Part shown: positions 35,101 through 44,149 of the stretch, piece by piece
How the letters are laid out: every line of letters starts with the position of its first letter
Numbering within the stretch: position 1 is the first letter of the stretch
Assembly: GCA_965223245.1 (NCBI GenBank)
Contig: CBDCVY010000013.1
Coordinates: 1,922,001-1,986,000 of the forward strand
Direction of reading: 5' to 3'
DNA from: CBDCVY01 sp965223245
GTDB lineage: Bacteria; Nitrospinota; Nitrospinia; Nitrospinales; Nitrospinaceae
Length of the DNA: 64,000 nt
The notes under the pieces: generated by a model
Database searches by the model: none
Told to the model about the DNA's origin: nothing
What the model saw: the letters and a program-made list of their open reading frames with translations, nothing else
Position numbers and translations under genes: made by a program

Positions 35101-38077
35101 AATCAAAAATCGGTGCATCCACCGCATAGTCCCAATAGTTATCGAGGAAAGCCAACCGCAGGGTAATCCAATCTTTCATGGCAACAATTTCTCCATGCAG
35201 ATCATTGATACCGTCTGTGTCACCATCATACCGAGGACCATAACCGGAAGTACTTCCCCACCGCGCATCTTCACGAATGTAAGCTTCACTGATCTTAGCT
35301 TCCATTCCATCAATCATCGCAAAAATATTGGCTTCACTTAAAACGTCCTGTCTCAGTTCCGCCCAACGTTCACGGTACTGAAAATCAAACTCTACTCCCG
35401 CAAATAATTGCCCCCACCAATCCCAACCCAATGGATCGACGCCATCACAACAATTCCAAATCTCCTCTGGGTCGTTATCTCGGGAATCCGCTGAGTTGAG
35501 AGTACGATCAAAATCCCAAACCAATCCGTTGGATAATTTTTCTCCGCGATCTTTGTAAAAAAAGTTGCTCAATCGGAGAGTGTCGGGATCTTTTGCTAAT
35601 AGTCTAAGTATATGTTGGTCAATCCAGGATAAAGTATCTATATAGGCCGGGTAACCCGTAGTCGGATCTTCCGGGTTGGGTCCATACAGAGCATCCTCAA
35701 ATTCCTGAACGTAATTTTCAATATAATTTATTTGTTCTGAATTGATATCTTCTAATTTTGGTCGTCTGACATTTACGGTTAGCGAACCCCAGTTAGGTAC
35801 ATTTCGACTGGTTTTAAAGCTGTATTCATCGCCATCAGGGCGATCAATTGAGACAATATAACCTCCTGTAACCCCTGGTTCGGTCGTATCGCCTGCGGAC
35901 ATTTTTTCAATATCCACCCGATTTTCACCGATCTTAAACTTGGACTCTTGAAACACGTATAACCCATCATAATCGTCTGAAGAGATCGGTCCGGTTCCAT
36001 CATTAAGATAAACTTCCACAAATCTGGTCTCCGTCTCAAACATCCCTAACTGACCCGACAGGCGATACATCAAGGGATTCGCAACCATACTTCGGTCATA
36101 CCGACCGGGAGCATACAACACCCAGTCGGATTCTTCGCCCAAACCCAAAACGTCGACGTCGAAATCATCGTCGTTATCGTCCCAGATTTCTACCTTGTAT
36201 TGTTTTTTAGGAAACCCGGAAGAACTGCTGCCACGAATACGAATACCCGCATAACCGGAAAAATTTGGCACATCAGTAATATTGGCACGAGCCCCGTTAA
36301 CATCTATCACAGTAATCATTGCGGAGGTGTAATGGTCTGTATTGGATACACCTGTATTAAATGTATCGATCACGACAATGGGAATATTGGAATTGAAGCT
36401 GGTGACACTCGAATCCAACTCCGTATAAGTCCCGAAGGTGATGCGACCCCCTTTACCATCTCTAAACACTCGCGCACGGATACGGGTGGTGTCGGAAATT
36501 GGAATGGGTCCCGTGTAAAGAGAAGAGGATTCCGTCGGCTCAGTATTGTCCATCGTGTATCGAATCACTTCACCCGCTATAAGCGGTTGCTCCGTATCCA
36601 GGGTCAAAGAAAAGTTTGCCGTAAATACACCATTCGGTTGAGAAAACGTCACTAGCGGGCGCGCGGCTTCACTGTTCAATGTCCCAGGCGTAGCTTGCTC
36701 AAGAAACCCAATACTATTCGATGGGGGTGGCAATTTCTCGAACACCTGCACTTCCGCTAAATGTAAGAAATTCGTGCCTTCCAGTTGCACTCGAACATAA
36801 CGACCCGAACGGTTCACATCAAAATCGATTTTTCCCACAGCATTGGCGCTACCCGAATAATGCAAATCCAATACCCCTGCCTGCGCCTGCGTCGTTGCTA
36901 AATCCGTTGATGTGAACGGCGCATCCGAAACGAACACATGAAAATTACTCAAACGGCTAGAACAACAGCTGGTGTTTCCATCAATCCGGTTCCAGATTGA
37001 AATGGTACTCAAATCCTCCACAGAACCCAGGTCCACCTGCCACCAGGCCTCCGAATCACTTTGAGTGTGCGAAGCTAAGTGTTCTCCATTGCCATCGGTG
37101 TTCCCATCAATCGCAGTACTTGCAAAACGATTGTTAAATAAAGAAGATTGTGACGCCGTTCCGCTAAGCGCTAAATTGGTTGAGCGTGCTTGTGGAACAT
37201 CGAACACTTGCAATTCAGCTAGTGATAAAGGATCTGTTCCCTCTATTTGTACTCGCACGTAACGACCCGTGCGGTTCACCTGGAAAAACTCTGAAGTATC
37301 TGAAGGTCCTTGATGAAACAAGTCCAGCACATTCGTTTGAAGTTGAGTCGCAGCCAAATCAGTGGATTCAAATGGCAGATCGGAAACAAGTACGTGAAAA
37401 TTTTTCAAACGGTCCATACAACAATCGGTGCGATTCCAAACCTTGATCGCACTCAACTCTTTCACCTCTCCTAAATCCAGCTGCCACCACGCTTCAGATT
37501 CTGAACTGGTGTGTGTAACAGAATTTTGGTTGTAAACTCCATTGGTATTTCCATCAATGGCGCGCTCCGGCAAACCACCAGATGCCGTAGAAGATTGAGT
37601 CGCAGTGCCACCAACAGCGACGTTCACAGGTGCTGAGATTAAACTACCTTCTCGTCCATAAGAAATATCTGTTGATTGAGAGGGATACTCGGGAGAAAAC
37701 TCATCGGCGATCGTCACACCATCCGGCATCACTAAAGCCAGGTACTCACCACCAGCGCTTAAACTAAAATTCGTATGTAAATTGGGAGAGGTGCGGTCTT
37801 TCTTCGACGCAAAAACGACTAAGTATTCATTGGGATTAAGAGTAACGGAAGGGAATTGCCATTGGGTCAGTTCGGCATCGTCATCAGTCAGATACCATCC
37901 GTTAAGATCTACAGGGGTCAGACCATTATTATATAGCTCCAGCCAATCTTCATCATCCCCATCTTCATCAAACAAGGTGAAATCATTGGAGGCCACAAAC
38001 TCGGAAATGATGACATCCGCGTGAACGGGTGCAGTAAATATAAAAAGCGCGAACAAAAAAATTAACCATCTAACCAT
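32147..38077 (-). CDS. Very large secreted multidomain protein (LTD, F5/8, CotH, HYR, DNRLRE)
   Basis: This 1976-residue protein has a Sec signal peptide (cleavage after PVHA). Domains in order: lamin-tail (about 20-120), two F5/8 type C discoidin-like domains (about 150-295 and 300-445), a chitobiase/beta-hexosaminidase C-terminal-like domain (about 475-545), a CotH kinase-like domain (about 555-985), a second chitobiase-like domain (990-1073), two HYR domains (1076-1234), then three DNRLRE domains separated by HYR domains to the end. It should be an adhesin or matrix protein. No LPXTG, PEP-CTERM or Por-type sorting signal is seen, so type II secretion is a candidate route. The base composition is visibly GC-richer than in neighbours. 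Confidence 0.9.
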   Translation of the reverse strand: MVRWLIFLFALFIFTAPVHADVIISEFVASNDFTLFDEDGDDEDWLELYNNGLTPVDLNGWYLTDDDAELTQWQFPSVTLNPNEYLVVFASKKDRTSPNLHTNFSLSAGGEYLALVMPDGVTIADEFSPEYPSQSTDISYGREGSLISAPVNVAVGGTATQSSTASGGLPERAIDGNTNGVYNQNSVTHTSSESEAWWQLDLGEVKELSAIKVWNRTDCCMDRLKNFHVLVSDLPFESTDLAATQLQTNVLDLFHQGPSDTSEFFQVNRTGRYVRVQIEGTDPLSLAELQVFDVPQARSTNLALSGTASQSSLFNNRFASTAIDGNTDGNGEHLASHTQSDSEAWWQVDLGSVEDLSTISIWNRIDGNTSCCSSRLSNFHVFVSDAPFTSTDLATTQAQAGVLDLHYSGSANAVGKIDFDVNRSGRYVRVQLEGTNFLHLAEVQVFEKLPPPSNSIGFLEQATPGTLNSEAARPLVTFSQPNGVFTANFSLTLDTEQPLIAGEVIRYTMDNTEPTESSSLYTGPIPISDTTRIRARVFRDGKGGRITFGTYTELDSSVTSFNSNIPIVVIDTFNTGVSNTDHYTSAMITVIDVNGARANITDVPNFSGYAGIRIRGSSSSGFPKKQYKVEIWDDNDDDFDVDVLGLGEESDWVLYAPGRYDRSMVANPLMYRLSGQLGMFETETRFVEVYLNDGTGPISSDDYDGLYVFQESKFKIGENRVDIEKMSAGDTTEPGVTGGYIVSIDRPDGDEYSFKTSRNVPNWGSLTVNVRRPKLEDINSEQINYIENYVQEFEDALYGPNPEDPTTGYPAYIDTLSWIDQHILRLLAKDPDTLRLSNFFYKDRGEKLSNGLVWDFDRTLNSADSRDNDPEEIWNCCDGVDPLGWDWWGQLFAGVEFDFQYRERWAELRQDVLSEANIFAMIDGMEAKISEAYIREDARWGSTSGYGPRYDGDTDGINDLHGEIVAMKDWITLRLAFLDNYWDYAVDAPIFDSTGGIVQSGFTLDISNPNDAATSTIYYTTDGSDPRAYGGGVSLTAIDGGDNTQVQILNNVTIKARVKSGSDWSPLQEASFTVDLPPVLTIPGDVTVEATGTLTPVSIGTATAVDDIDPSPVISNDAPAGGFPVGTTAVTWTATDSNGNASSDIQNVTVGDTTSPVVTAPANQTVSAIGETTFVDIGTATATDNVGVTSISNDAPAGNLFPIGMTIVTWTAEDAAGNTGTAVQTIIVEAGGSVVTLEFQDGVLPDASYDGTRDAELVETSPTTNFGSSVNLQADGDAPDPSNPSLRGERQTVLAWDLSEIPAGAIIQSASISLNIYNGSSGDFEFYEALTSWDETTTDWTDFDEASEVGTSLLGTLNSGPTGFNTYALNLDGVQLIQDWVDGAKINNGFILLTAGTNDGIRFHSREVSGISRRPLLSVTFNIPGGLDTESPVVTAPADETVTATGVTTFVDIGTATATDNVGVTSLTNDAPAGNLFPVGTTIVTWTAEDAAGNMGTATQSVTVEPDVSALTLEFQDGVFPDASYDGTRDAELVETSPTTNFGSSVNLQADGDAPDPFNPALRGERRTVLAWDLSEIPAGAIIQSASVSLNIYNGSSGDFEFYEALTNWDETTTDWTDFDEASEVGTSLLGTLNSGSTGFNTYALNLDGVQLIQDWVDGAKINNGFILQSAGTNDGIRFHSHEVTGINNRPLLSVTFNVPGGLDTESPVVTAPADQTVTATGVTTFVDIGTATATDNVGVTSLTNDAPAGNLFPIGTTIVTWTAEDAAGNTGTATQSITVEPGVSALTLEFQDGVFPDASYDGTRDAELVETSPTTNFGSSVNLQADGDAPDPSNPALRGERQTVLAWDLSEIPAGAIIQSASISLNIYNGSSGDFEFYEALTSWDETTTDWTDFDEASEVGTSLLGTLNSGSTGFNTYALNLDGVQLIQDWVDGAKINNGFILLTAGTNDGIRFHSREVSGIGRRPLLSVTYTLP
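32150..34633 (-). repeat. Three tandem 828 bp coding repeats (HYR + DNRLRE)
   Basis: Three head-to-tail units of exactly 828 bp (276 codons) form the 3' part of the large secreted-protein gene; for example the same GTCACCGAC occurs at 32163, 32991 and 33819. Each unit encodes one HYR and one DNRLRE domain. The copies are nearly identical at DNA level, pointing to recent duplication or gene conversion. Confidence 0.92.
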
Positions 38078-38689
38078 CTCTCCCCTCCCAAGGAATCACT
38101 ATCTTCTTTAAACGGTAGAGCCCAAGTTTTAAAGATTTTTGAGTTTGCCGAATTTTTGTTTGATTATTTATACTTTAAAAAGAATTATATTTATACCTTT
38201 ATTTGATTATACAAATCCTAAAGGAAAAAGTTGGATTTTTTGTTACAGTTCCCTTACAGTTTTGAAAAATAAAAGGTTTCGGCTTACGAATAAATTATTT
38301 TAATCAAATGCATATATTTAAATAGTTTTTACTTTTGCAAATTAATAACCTAAGGAGGGTGCATCAAGTTTTTATCGGAAATCCAAAGTAAATTGAGCTA
38401 ATCTCGACATACTTTCAAAACCAAGATGGTTAGATAAGTTAGGAAAGGTTTTAAGGAATAAGTAAGAACAGAACTAACTTTTTAAATATAAGGGCTGGTC
38501 GAAGAATAAAGAAGTTCTTATTTCATAAATGGCTTAGCATTTCAAAAGCATACTCAACACAAATCCATTAGAAAAAATTTATTCAAATTCCAGAAACGCT
38601 AAACCTGCATTTATTAACTTATCGCCTAAAAACTTTACTAATTGCTAACTAGTGGCTTTTAGAAAAAGTTTACGAGGAATAAAATAAAA
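38078..38689. other. 612 bp gene-free AT-rich region
   Basis: Upstream of the large secreted-protein gene. Its ribosome site (GGGAGGGG on the minus strand) lies at the left edge, and a minus-strand TATAAT complement lies at 38206-38211, about 125 bases before the start codon. I see no convincing ORF or RNA. A TAAGGAGGGTG near 38351 resembles a ribosome site but opens only a ten-codon frame. Confidence 0.5.
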
Positions 38690-39067
38690 TTATTTTTTTC
38701 CGTACAGGGAGCCAAGGCGAAAGGACTGGGAGTTGACATTATTTTTATCACTATCTGGTTGGGATAACGCGTTCGCCACTTCGTCACGGTAGTTTTTCAC
38801 ACTTCGGTAGAGCGGATGAGTAATGTCTAATTTAAGATTGGCCAGGGCAGCACTAAATTTTTCCTTCCCCTCCATAGCAACTTGACAAACAATCTCTCCG
38901 GATTCACTATCACGGAAGGCATCAGAAATTATCAATGGAGTTTTTTTGTTGGCCACCATCCCCATTTCTCTCATCAATTCTATGACAGGACCATTACCGT
39001 ACGCACGAATGGGTAATTTAGATTTGATTTCAACCAACAAGTTATTTGCAGACAATTCAAACTCCAA
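38690..39067 (-). CDS. Hypothetical protein, 125 residues
   Basis: A cytoplasmic-looking protein without signal or membrane helix. The first ~100 residues have balanced composition with predicted alternating strands and helices (MEFELSANNLLVEIKSKLPI, GPVIELMREMGMVANKKTP, LIISDAFRDSESGEIVC); the tail is polar and probably disordered (QPDSDKNNVNSQSFRLG). I do not recognise the family. It stands alone between the large secreted-protein gene and a response regulator, with its own upstream gap. Confidence 0.65.
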   Translation of the reverse strand: MEFELSANNLLVEIKSKLPIRAYGNGPVIELMREMGMVANKKTPLIISDAFRDSESGEIVCQVAMEGKEKFSAALANLKLDITHPLYRSVKNYRDEVANALSQPDSDKNNVNSQSFRLGSLYGKK

Positions 39068-39353
39068 TTTCTACAATTTCTAAAATATGTCATTATTTAT
39101 ATCAATTCTGCTCTGCATTCAAGATAAGATTTTTAATTGTTTTTATCATCTTTGACACTTTTGAACATTTCAAAAACCATCATTGCTGGCTAAATCCCAG
39201 CAATACAACCATTTCCTCAACAAAAAATAACTGATAGTTTTTACTCATATTTGTTTAAAATATTGTAAAATAAAAAGATAGGCTTACAACACTGCTCTGG
39301 AACCAGAACTTTCTAAAAAGTTTTGGTATACCAATTTGGGTATATTTGCGAAA

Positions 39354-39740
39354 ATGAATTTTAAAGTGCTCTATGTAGAAGACAATCTAAATAATTTAGA
39401 TCTGGTAAAGGCAATCTTATCCAAACTAAACAATTTGGAATTTGTTTCTGCTTATCATGCGAAATCCGGTATTGAACTTGCTTTAAGTGAACAACCCGAT
39501 CTTATCCTAATGGATATCAACCTTCCGGACATGGACGGAATCGATGCCTTAAAACTTTTAAAGAACTCCGATAAGACCAAAGAAATTCCTGTAATTGCCT
39601 TAAGCGCTAATGCCTTAAAACAAGACATAAGTAAAGCGCTAGATGCAGGTTTTGATTCTTATATTGTTAAACCACTCAAAGTAGGGAATTTTTTAAATAC
39701 TATTGAAGCATACATAAATCAGAAAGAGATGGGCTCTTAA
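39354..39740 (+). CDS. Single-domain response regulator (DivK/CheY-like)
   Basis: This 128-residue receiver has all catalytic positions: YVEDN at the acidic pocket, phospho-acceptor Asp in LMDINLPDMDGID, Ser in ALSANAL and Lys in YIVKPLKV. The sequence is close to DivK/PleD-type receivers. ATG 39354 is used; a TTG at 39336 would only add a few residues. No kinase is adjacent, so it is an orphan receiver. A 10 bp inverted repeat with one G-T pair (39302-39325) lies just upstream and could be a regulatory hairpin. Confidence 0.9.
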   Translation: MNFKVLYVEDNLNNLDLVKAILSKLNNLEFVSAYHAKSGIELALSEQPDLILMDINLPDMDGIDALKLLKNSDKTKEIPVIALSANALKQDISKALDAGFDSYIVKPLKVGNFLNTIEAYINQKEMGS

Positions 39741-39889
39741 TTTTACATTGAACTAACAAGTTTATTTGACTAACAAACTAATGTTCCCTTTATCAATTAG
39801 TTTTAAACATCTTGAGTTCAATTTAAAATTCTCATTTTTTCTTTTAGTTTATTGTCAAAATTATTTTCCATTTGGCTTACCGATCCCAG

Positions 39890-39918
39890 TTGACAATTTT
39901 TCAGGGATTTTATATGCT
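39890..39918 (+). promoter_or_regulatory. Promoter of the type II secretion operon
   Basis: A perfect TTGACA (39890-39895), a 17 bp spacer and TATGCT (39913-39918) lie about 30 bp upstream of the GTG start of gspC. It is the only good promoter I see for the whole gspC-D operon. Confidence 0.65.
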
Positions 39919-39947
39919 AAGTAATTGATTTTCTTGGATTAAATCAC

Positions 39948-40742
39948 GTGAAAAAGAACCTTGCATTATTAAACTGGATTTTGACTTTCATCATTATCCT
40001 AGGATTAGCTGGAACATCTTATACTTGGATGGTTCCGAACTATCCCTCGCGTATCGACGGATCAATACAGGTAGCTTCTCCTCGCCAATTAGAAAAACCC
40101 GTAGTCACACGCAAAAATATTCCAGCCACCTTCAAACAACAAATAACGGATGCGAATTTATTCCGGAAAGAACGAGTACAATATTCTCAACCACAAGCTC
40201 CGGCTGTTGCAGCGAAACCTAATGAAGAAAGATTTGAACTCCCCCCTCCTAAACTCGCTTTAAAGGGAGTCCTGCTTTTAGGCGGCACTCAAATCGCTAT
40301 GATCAATGGGACATATCCTATTCGCGAAACCAATAATAAAATAACAGATAAACCTGTTAAAAGGCGACCCTATAAAATTGGTGATAAAATTGGTCATTAC
40401 AAAATAAAATCCATAGAGAAGACATACGTCACCTTAAGCGCAAAAAGCGGTCAAGATTTAACCCTGAAGGTTTCAAATCAAAATCAAGGTAGCCCCATCC
40501 AAAGAGAGGGGACTCAACTTTTTCATAAAGACCCAAGTTCCAGAAATTTTCAAAGAAGAAATGTTTCTTCCAATAAACGTCCGACGAATGCAAGACCAGA
40601 CGAGCCTCGTTCTCCGAGAAACAAACCGGTTCCCAGGGCTTCTCGTCCCAGGAAACCCAAGAGAAATCTGCCTCCTTCTACAAATATTTCTGGAGCCAAG
40701 GTTCCGCGTTCTAAAATTGTCGACGCAGATGCTGACGAATAA
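39948..40742 (+). CDS. gspC: Type II secretion system protein GspC with basic tail
   Basis: GspC links the inner-membrane platform to the secretin. The 264-residue protein has one transmembrane helix (about residues 8-28), then a homology-region domain (about 60-175: FKQQITDANLFRKE, LALKGVLLLGG, YKIGDKIGHYKIKSI, VTLSAKSGQDLTLKV). Instead of a PDZ or coiled-coil end it finishes with ~85 residues rich in Arg, Lys, Pro and Ser that look disordered and very basic. The GTG start follows the operon promoter by about 30 bp. It is the first gene of the operon. Confidence 0.86.
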   Translation: MKKNLALLNWILTFIIILGLAGTSYTWMVPNYPSRIDGSIQVASPRQLEKPVVTRKNIPATFKQQITDANLFRKERVQYSQPQAPAVAAKPNEERFELPPPKLALKGVLLLGGTQIAMINGTYPIRETNNKITDKPVKRRPYKIGDKIGHYKIKSIEKTYVTLSAKSGQDLTLKVSNQNQGSPIQREGTQLFHKDPSSRNFQRRNVSSNKRPTNARPDEPRSPRNKPVPRASRPRKPKRNLPPSTNISGAKVPRSKIVDADADE

Positions 40743-40761
40743 AATTTAGCGAAGAGAGTTT

Positions 40762-42459
40762 ATGTTAAAAAAAGTAGACCCAATTGAAAACATTCTATTA
40801 AGCAGCAAAAAGATTTCTGAAAAATCTTTAGAAGAATTCAAAAAGAATAGCCTGCAATCAGGAAAGTATATGGGAAAGGCGCTTGTAGATCATGGATACA
40901 TCCATGTTCAAACCCTTCTCGACATATTGAGCCAGAACCTCAAGATTCCACTTTTAAAATCCTCCGATTTCCCTAAAGATAAAATGCCTGTTGAAGGCTT
41001 AGATCTTTCAGACAGTTATCTTAAAGAGAAATTGATACTGCCCCTTCAAGCAGATGAAAACGTTTTGACCATTACTGCATACGACCCTTTTGATTGGAAT
41101 ACTTTCGAAGACTTGAAATTATCTACCGGCAAAGAACTCATCCTAAATTTAAGCAGTGAAGAAGACATAATGGAAGGGATAGAGATGTTCTACGGAGTTG
41201 GCGGCTCTGCAATGGATCGCATGGTAGATAACATCAATGAAGAAGAAGGCGTTGATGCGGATTTCGACATAGAGTCTACTGAGCACATTCGTGATATGGC
41301 CTCCGAAGCGCCTGTCATTAAATTAGTGAATCATATTTTAAATCAAGCCATTGAAATTGGCGCCAGCGATATCCATCTAGAACCTTTTTCAGACGATATG
41401 ATTCTTCGCTATAGAATTGATGGAATTCTTCATGATTTTGAAGCCCCCCCGAAACGACTTCAATCAGCCATCATTACCAGAATAAAGATTATGGCCAAAT
41501 TAGACATATCAGAAAGGCGACTGCCTCAAGATGGACGTATTCGTATAAAAACCCAAGGAAAAGATATCGATATCCGAGTTTCTACTCTACCCACCTTATA
41601 TGGTGAAAGCGTTGTAATGCGTATTTTGGATCGCGGGAATATCGTGGTTGATTTAGACTCCCTTGGTTTTCCAGAAAAACAATTAGCGCAATACCAAAAA
41701 CTAATCCATAAACCCTATGGAAAAATATTAGTTACCGGCCCTACAGGAAGTGGAAAAACCACCACCCTTTATGGGAGCTTGGAAAAAATTAATACTCCTG
41801 ACAAAAAAATTGTAACTATTGAAGATCCTGTTGAATATCAACTTAGAGGAGTAAACCAAATTCATGTTAAATCATCTATAGGATTAACTTTTGCCAATGG
41901 ATTACGATCCATCGTGAGACAGGACCCCGATGTCATCATGATTGGTGAAATCCGTGATTCTGAAACCGCTGAGATCGCGATTCAAGCTGCTTTAACCGGA
42001 CATTTGGTTCTCAGTACTGTCCATACCAACGATGCTGCGGGAGCCATAACTCGACTGCAGGATATGGGAATTGAAAGTTTTTTAATATCTTCTGCCCTGC
42101 TAGGCATACTGGCGCAACGTCTGGTTCGTGTAATTTGCGTTCACTGTAAAACGAAACAAGAAATCAGTGTTGAAACCTTGAAAGAACTTGGCATTAAATC
42201 TGATGGAGATATACATGCTTACCATGGCGCCGGGTGCAAAGAATGTAACGGAACGGGTTACCGGGGTCGAATGGGAATCTATGAAATACTGGTCATAGAA
42301 GATCCTATAAGAAATCTAATATTATCAAAAGCTGGGGCTCAAGAAATTCGAGAAACGGCAAGGGCAAATGGAATGGTAATGCTACGAGAAGATGGGATGG
42401 ATAAGGTCATCAAAGGCCAAACGACTATTGAAGAAATAATTCGGGTAACCCAAAGCTAA
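40762..42459 (+). CDS. gspE: Type II secretion ATPase GspE
   Basis: GspE is the cytoplasmic hexameric ATPase that powers pseudopilus assembly. The N-terminal T2SSE/MshEN domain covers about residues 1-160. The catalytic domain has Walker A GPTGSGKTT (about 325), Asp box VTIEDPVEYQL, Walker B VIMIGEIRDSETAEIA and His box STVHTNDAAGAI. The C-terminal zinc element has four Cys as CVHC and CKEC (about 458-496). The length of 565 residues is typical. It starts 19 bp after gspC. Confidence 0.96.
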   Translation: MLKKVDPIENILLSSKKISEKSLEEFKKNSLQSGKYMGKALVDHGYIHVQTLLDILSQNLKIPLLKSSDFPKDKMPVEGLDLSDSYLKEKLILPLQADENVLTITAYDPFDWNTFEDLKLSTGKELILNLSSEEDIMEGIEMFYGVGGSAMDRMVDNINEEEGVDADFDIESTEHIRDMASEAPVIKLVNHILNQAIEIGASDIHLEPFSDDMILRYRIDGILHDFEAPPKRLQSAIITRIKIMAKLDISERRLPQDGRIRIKTQGKDIDIRVSTLPTLYGESVVMRILDRGNIVVDLDSLGFPEKQLAQYQKLIHKPYGKILVTGPTGSGKTTTLYGSLEKINTPDKKIVTIEDPVEYQLRGVNQIHVKSSIGLTFANGLRSIVRQDPDVIMIGEIRDSETAEIAIQAALTGHLVLSTVHTNDAAGAITRLQDMGIESFLISSALLGILAQRLVRVICVHCKTKQEISVETLKELGIKSDGDIHAYHGAGCKECNGTGYRGRMGIYEILVIEDPIRNLILSKAGAQEIRETARANGMVMLREDGMDKVIKGQTTIEEIIRVTQS

Positions 42460-42472
42460 GAGAAATAACCTT

Positions 42473-43699
42473 ATGGAAACTTTTTTTTATCAAGCGACCG
42501 ATAAATCGGGAAAATTTGTTGAGGGAGACATTCAAGCAGTCGACTTCAAATCCGCGGTGCAAAAAGTTCGTCGCCTTAACTATTTCCCAATCAAGGTCAC
42601 TCAAGGCAAGCAACGGCAATCATTATCCAAACTATTTCAATTTCCTCTAGCTCAATGGTTCTCACGAATTAAACATAAAGAGTTACTTGGCTTTACTCAA
42701 CAGTTGGCTACTTTGGTCAGTTCAGGTTTAACATTAGATCGTAGTCTTGGCATTACCGTCCAGCTTTCTGAAAGAGAAAAATGCAAAGAAGTGTTTTCTG
42801 ACATTCAAAAACGGGTTCATGGTGGAAGCACTTTTTCTGACGCACTTGCAAGCCATCCAAAGGTTTTTTCAAAGTTATACGCCAGCATGATTCATGCGGG
42901 CGAAATTGGAGGTGTATTGGATACTGTCCTGCATAGATTAGCCGGTTTTTTAGAAAATATAGAAGAGATGAAGGGGAAAGTAATCTCTGCACTTATTTAT
43001 CCAATGATTTTGCTTGTTTTTGGTATGGGAGCTTTAGCCGTTTTAACTATATGGGTAATGCCTAAGTTCATGGTAATTTTTGAAAGCTCCGACAAAGCAC
43101 TCCCTTTACTAACCCAGTTATTAATCACCTTCACCGATATCACTAATCGTTTTTGGCCCATTCTACTTTTATTATTAATTTCAGTTGTTATTGGATTTCT
43201 TTACTTTATAAAAAGCGAACAGGGACGATATAAATGGGATAGTTTTTTGTTAAAGGTGCCTGTATTTAATGATTTAATTCGTAAAGTTGAGGTTTCAAGA
43301 TTCAGTCGTACCATGGCTACATTATTAAACAGCGGGGTTCCCGTCCTGCAGGCCTTAGGCATAGTAAGAACCATCCTCACCAATCAGGTCATTTCAAATT
43401 CCATGAAAAGTCTACATGACAGCCTAAAAGGAGGTAAAGGTTTTGCAAAGCCTCTCGAAAAAATTGGCATTTTTCCACCCATGGCCATCCAAATGATTGT
43501 TGTTGGTGAAGAGACGGGAGCAATGGAAGAAATGTTAAATAAAGTAGCAGATACATTTGACAAAGAAGTTGATACAGCTCTCAAACGTGTCGTTGCATTA
43601 ATTCAACCCCTTATTATTATATTCTTGGGGATTTTTATAATTTTCATCGTTGCCGGAACTCTATTAGGAATGATGAGTATTAGTGATGCGGTTATTTAA
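42473..43699 (+). CDS. gspF: Type II secretion platform protein GspF
   Basis: GspF is the polytopic inner-membrane platform protein. Its 408 residues show two T2SSF domains (about residues 70-195 and 270-395), each with the GLTLDRSL/GVPVLQAL-type motif and FSDALASHPKVFS, and three transmembrane helices near 170-190, 220-242 and 377-400. The N-terminal cytoplasmic part (YQATDKSGKFVEGDIQA) is the usual start. It follows gspE by 13 bp. Confidence 0.95.
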   Translation: METFFYQATDKSGKFVEGDIQAVDFKSAVQKVRRLNYFPIKVTQGKQRQSLSKLFQFPLAQWFSRIKHKELLGFTQQLATLVSSGLTLDRSLGITVQLSEREKCKEVFSDIQKRVHGGSTFSDALASHPKVFSKLYASMIHAGEIGGVLDTVLHRLAGFLENIEEMKGKVISALIYPMILLVFGMGALAVLTIWVMPKFMVIFESSDKALPLLTQLLITFTDITNRFWPILLLLLISVVIGFLYFIKSEQGRYKWDSFLLKVPVFNDLIRKVEVSRFSRTMATLLNSGVPVLQALGIVRTILTNQVISNSMKSLHDSLKGGKGFAKPLEKIGIFPPMAIQMIVVGEETGAMEEMLNKVADTFDKEVDTALKRVVALIQPLIIIFLGIFIIFIVAGTLLGMMSISDAVI

Positions 43700-43717
43700 T
43701 TTTATTTACTAAAGAGG

Positions 43718-44143
43718 TTGGATGTGATGAGAAATTTTATAAGGCGAAACAAAAATAAAAAAACTCAAGATGGATTCACTTTAATAGAAATACTTATGGT
43801 CATCATCATGATTGGATTGATCGCTGCCTTCGTAGCACCAAAATTTTTAGATCAAGTAGATACTGCTAAGCAAACAGATGCACAAGCACAAATTGGTATG
43901 TTAGGTCAAGCTCTCGATCTCTACCGTCTAGAAAAAGGGAAATATCCTTCTTCTTCTGATGGACTAGAGGCCATTCGCCCTTATTTAAAAAAAGAAATCC
44001 CGAAGGATCCTTGGGGAAACCCTTTTCATTATCAATACCCCGGAAATAACGGAGATTATGACCTTGTTTCTTATGGAGCAGACAATGCAGAAGGGGGAGA
44101 AGGTATCGATCAAGACATTGTAAGCTGGAAAAATTTTAAATAA
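43718..44143 (+). CDS. gspG: Major pseudopilin GspG
   Basis: GspG is the main subunit of the periplasmic pseudopilus. The prepilin site is DGFTLIEILMVI with Glu5 kept, cleaved by a GspO/PilD peptidase not encoded here. The rest matches the family: LDQVDTAKQTDAQAQI, YRLEKGKYPSSSDGLEA, KKEIPKDPWGNPFHYQYPG and the Ca2+-binding end DLVSYGADNAEGGEG. The 141-residue length is normal. The leader is long and basic (MDVMRNFIRRNKNKKTQD). Confidence 0.95.
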   Translation: MDVMRNFIRRNKNKKTQDGFTLIEILMVIIMIGLIAAFVAPKFLDQVDTAKQTDAQAQIGMLGQALDLYRLEKGKYPSSSDGLEAIRPYLKKEIPKDPWGNPFHYQYPGNNGDYDLVSYGADNAEGGEGIDQDIVSWKNFK

Positions 44144-44149
44144 TTTTTC

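Noticed and set aside
38351..38391. TAAGGAGGGTG as a ribosome site of a hidden small gene
   Set aside because: The GTG overlaps the purine run with no spacer and the frame stops after about ten codons.
39046..39234. 62-codon plus-strand frame in the gap before the response regulator
   Set aside because: Phe/Ile/Asn-rich translation of AT-rich spacer, no ribosome site, and it overlaps the 5' end of the opposite orphan gene.
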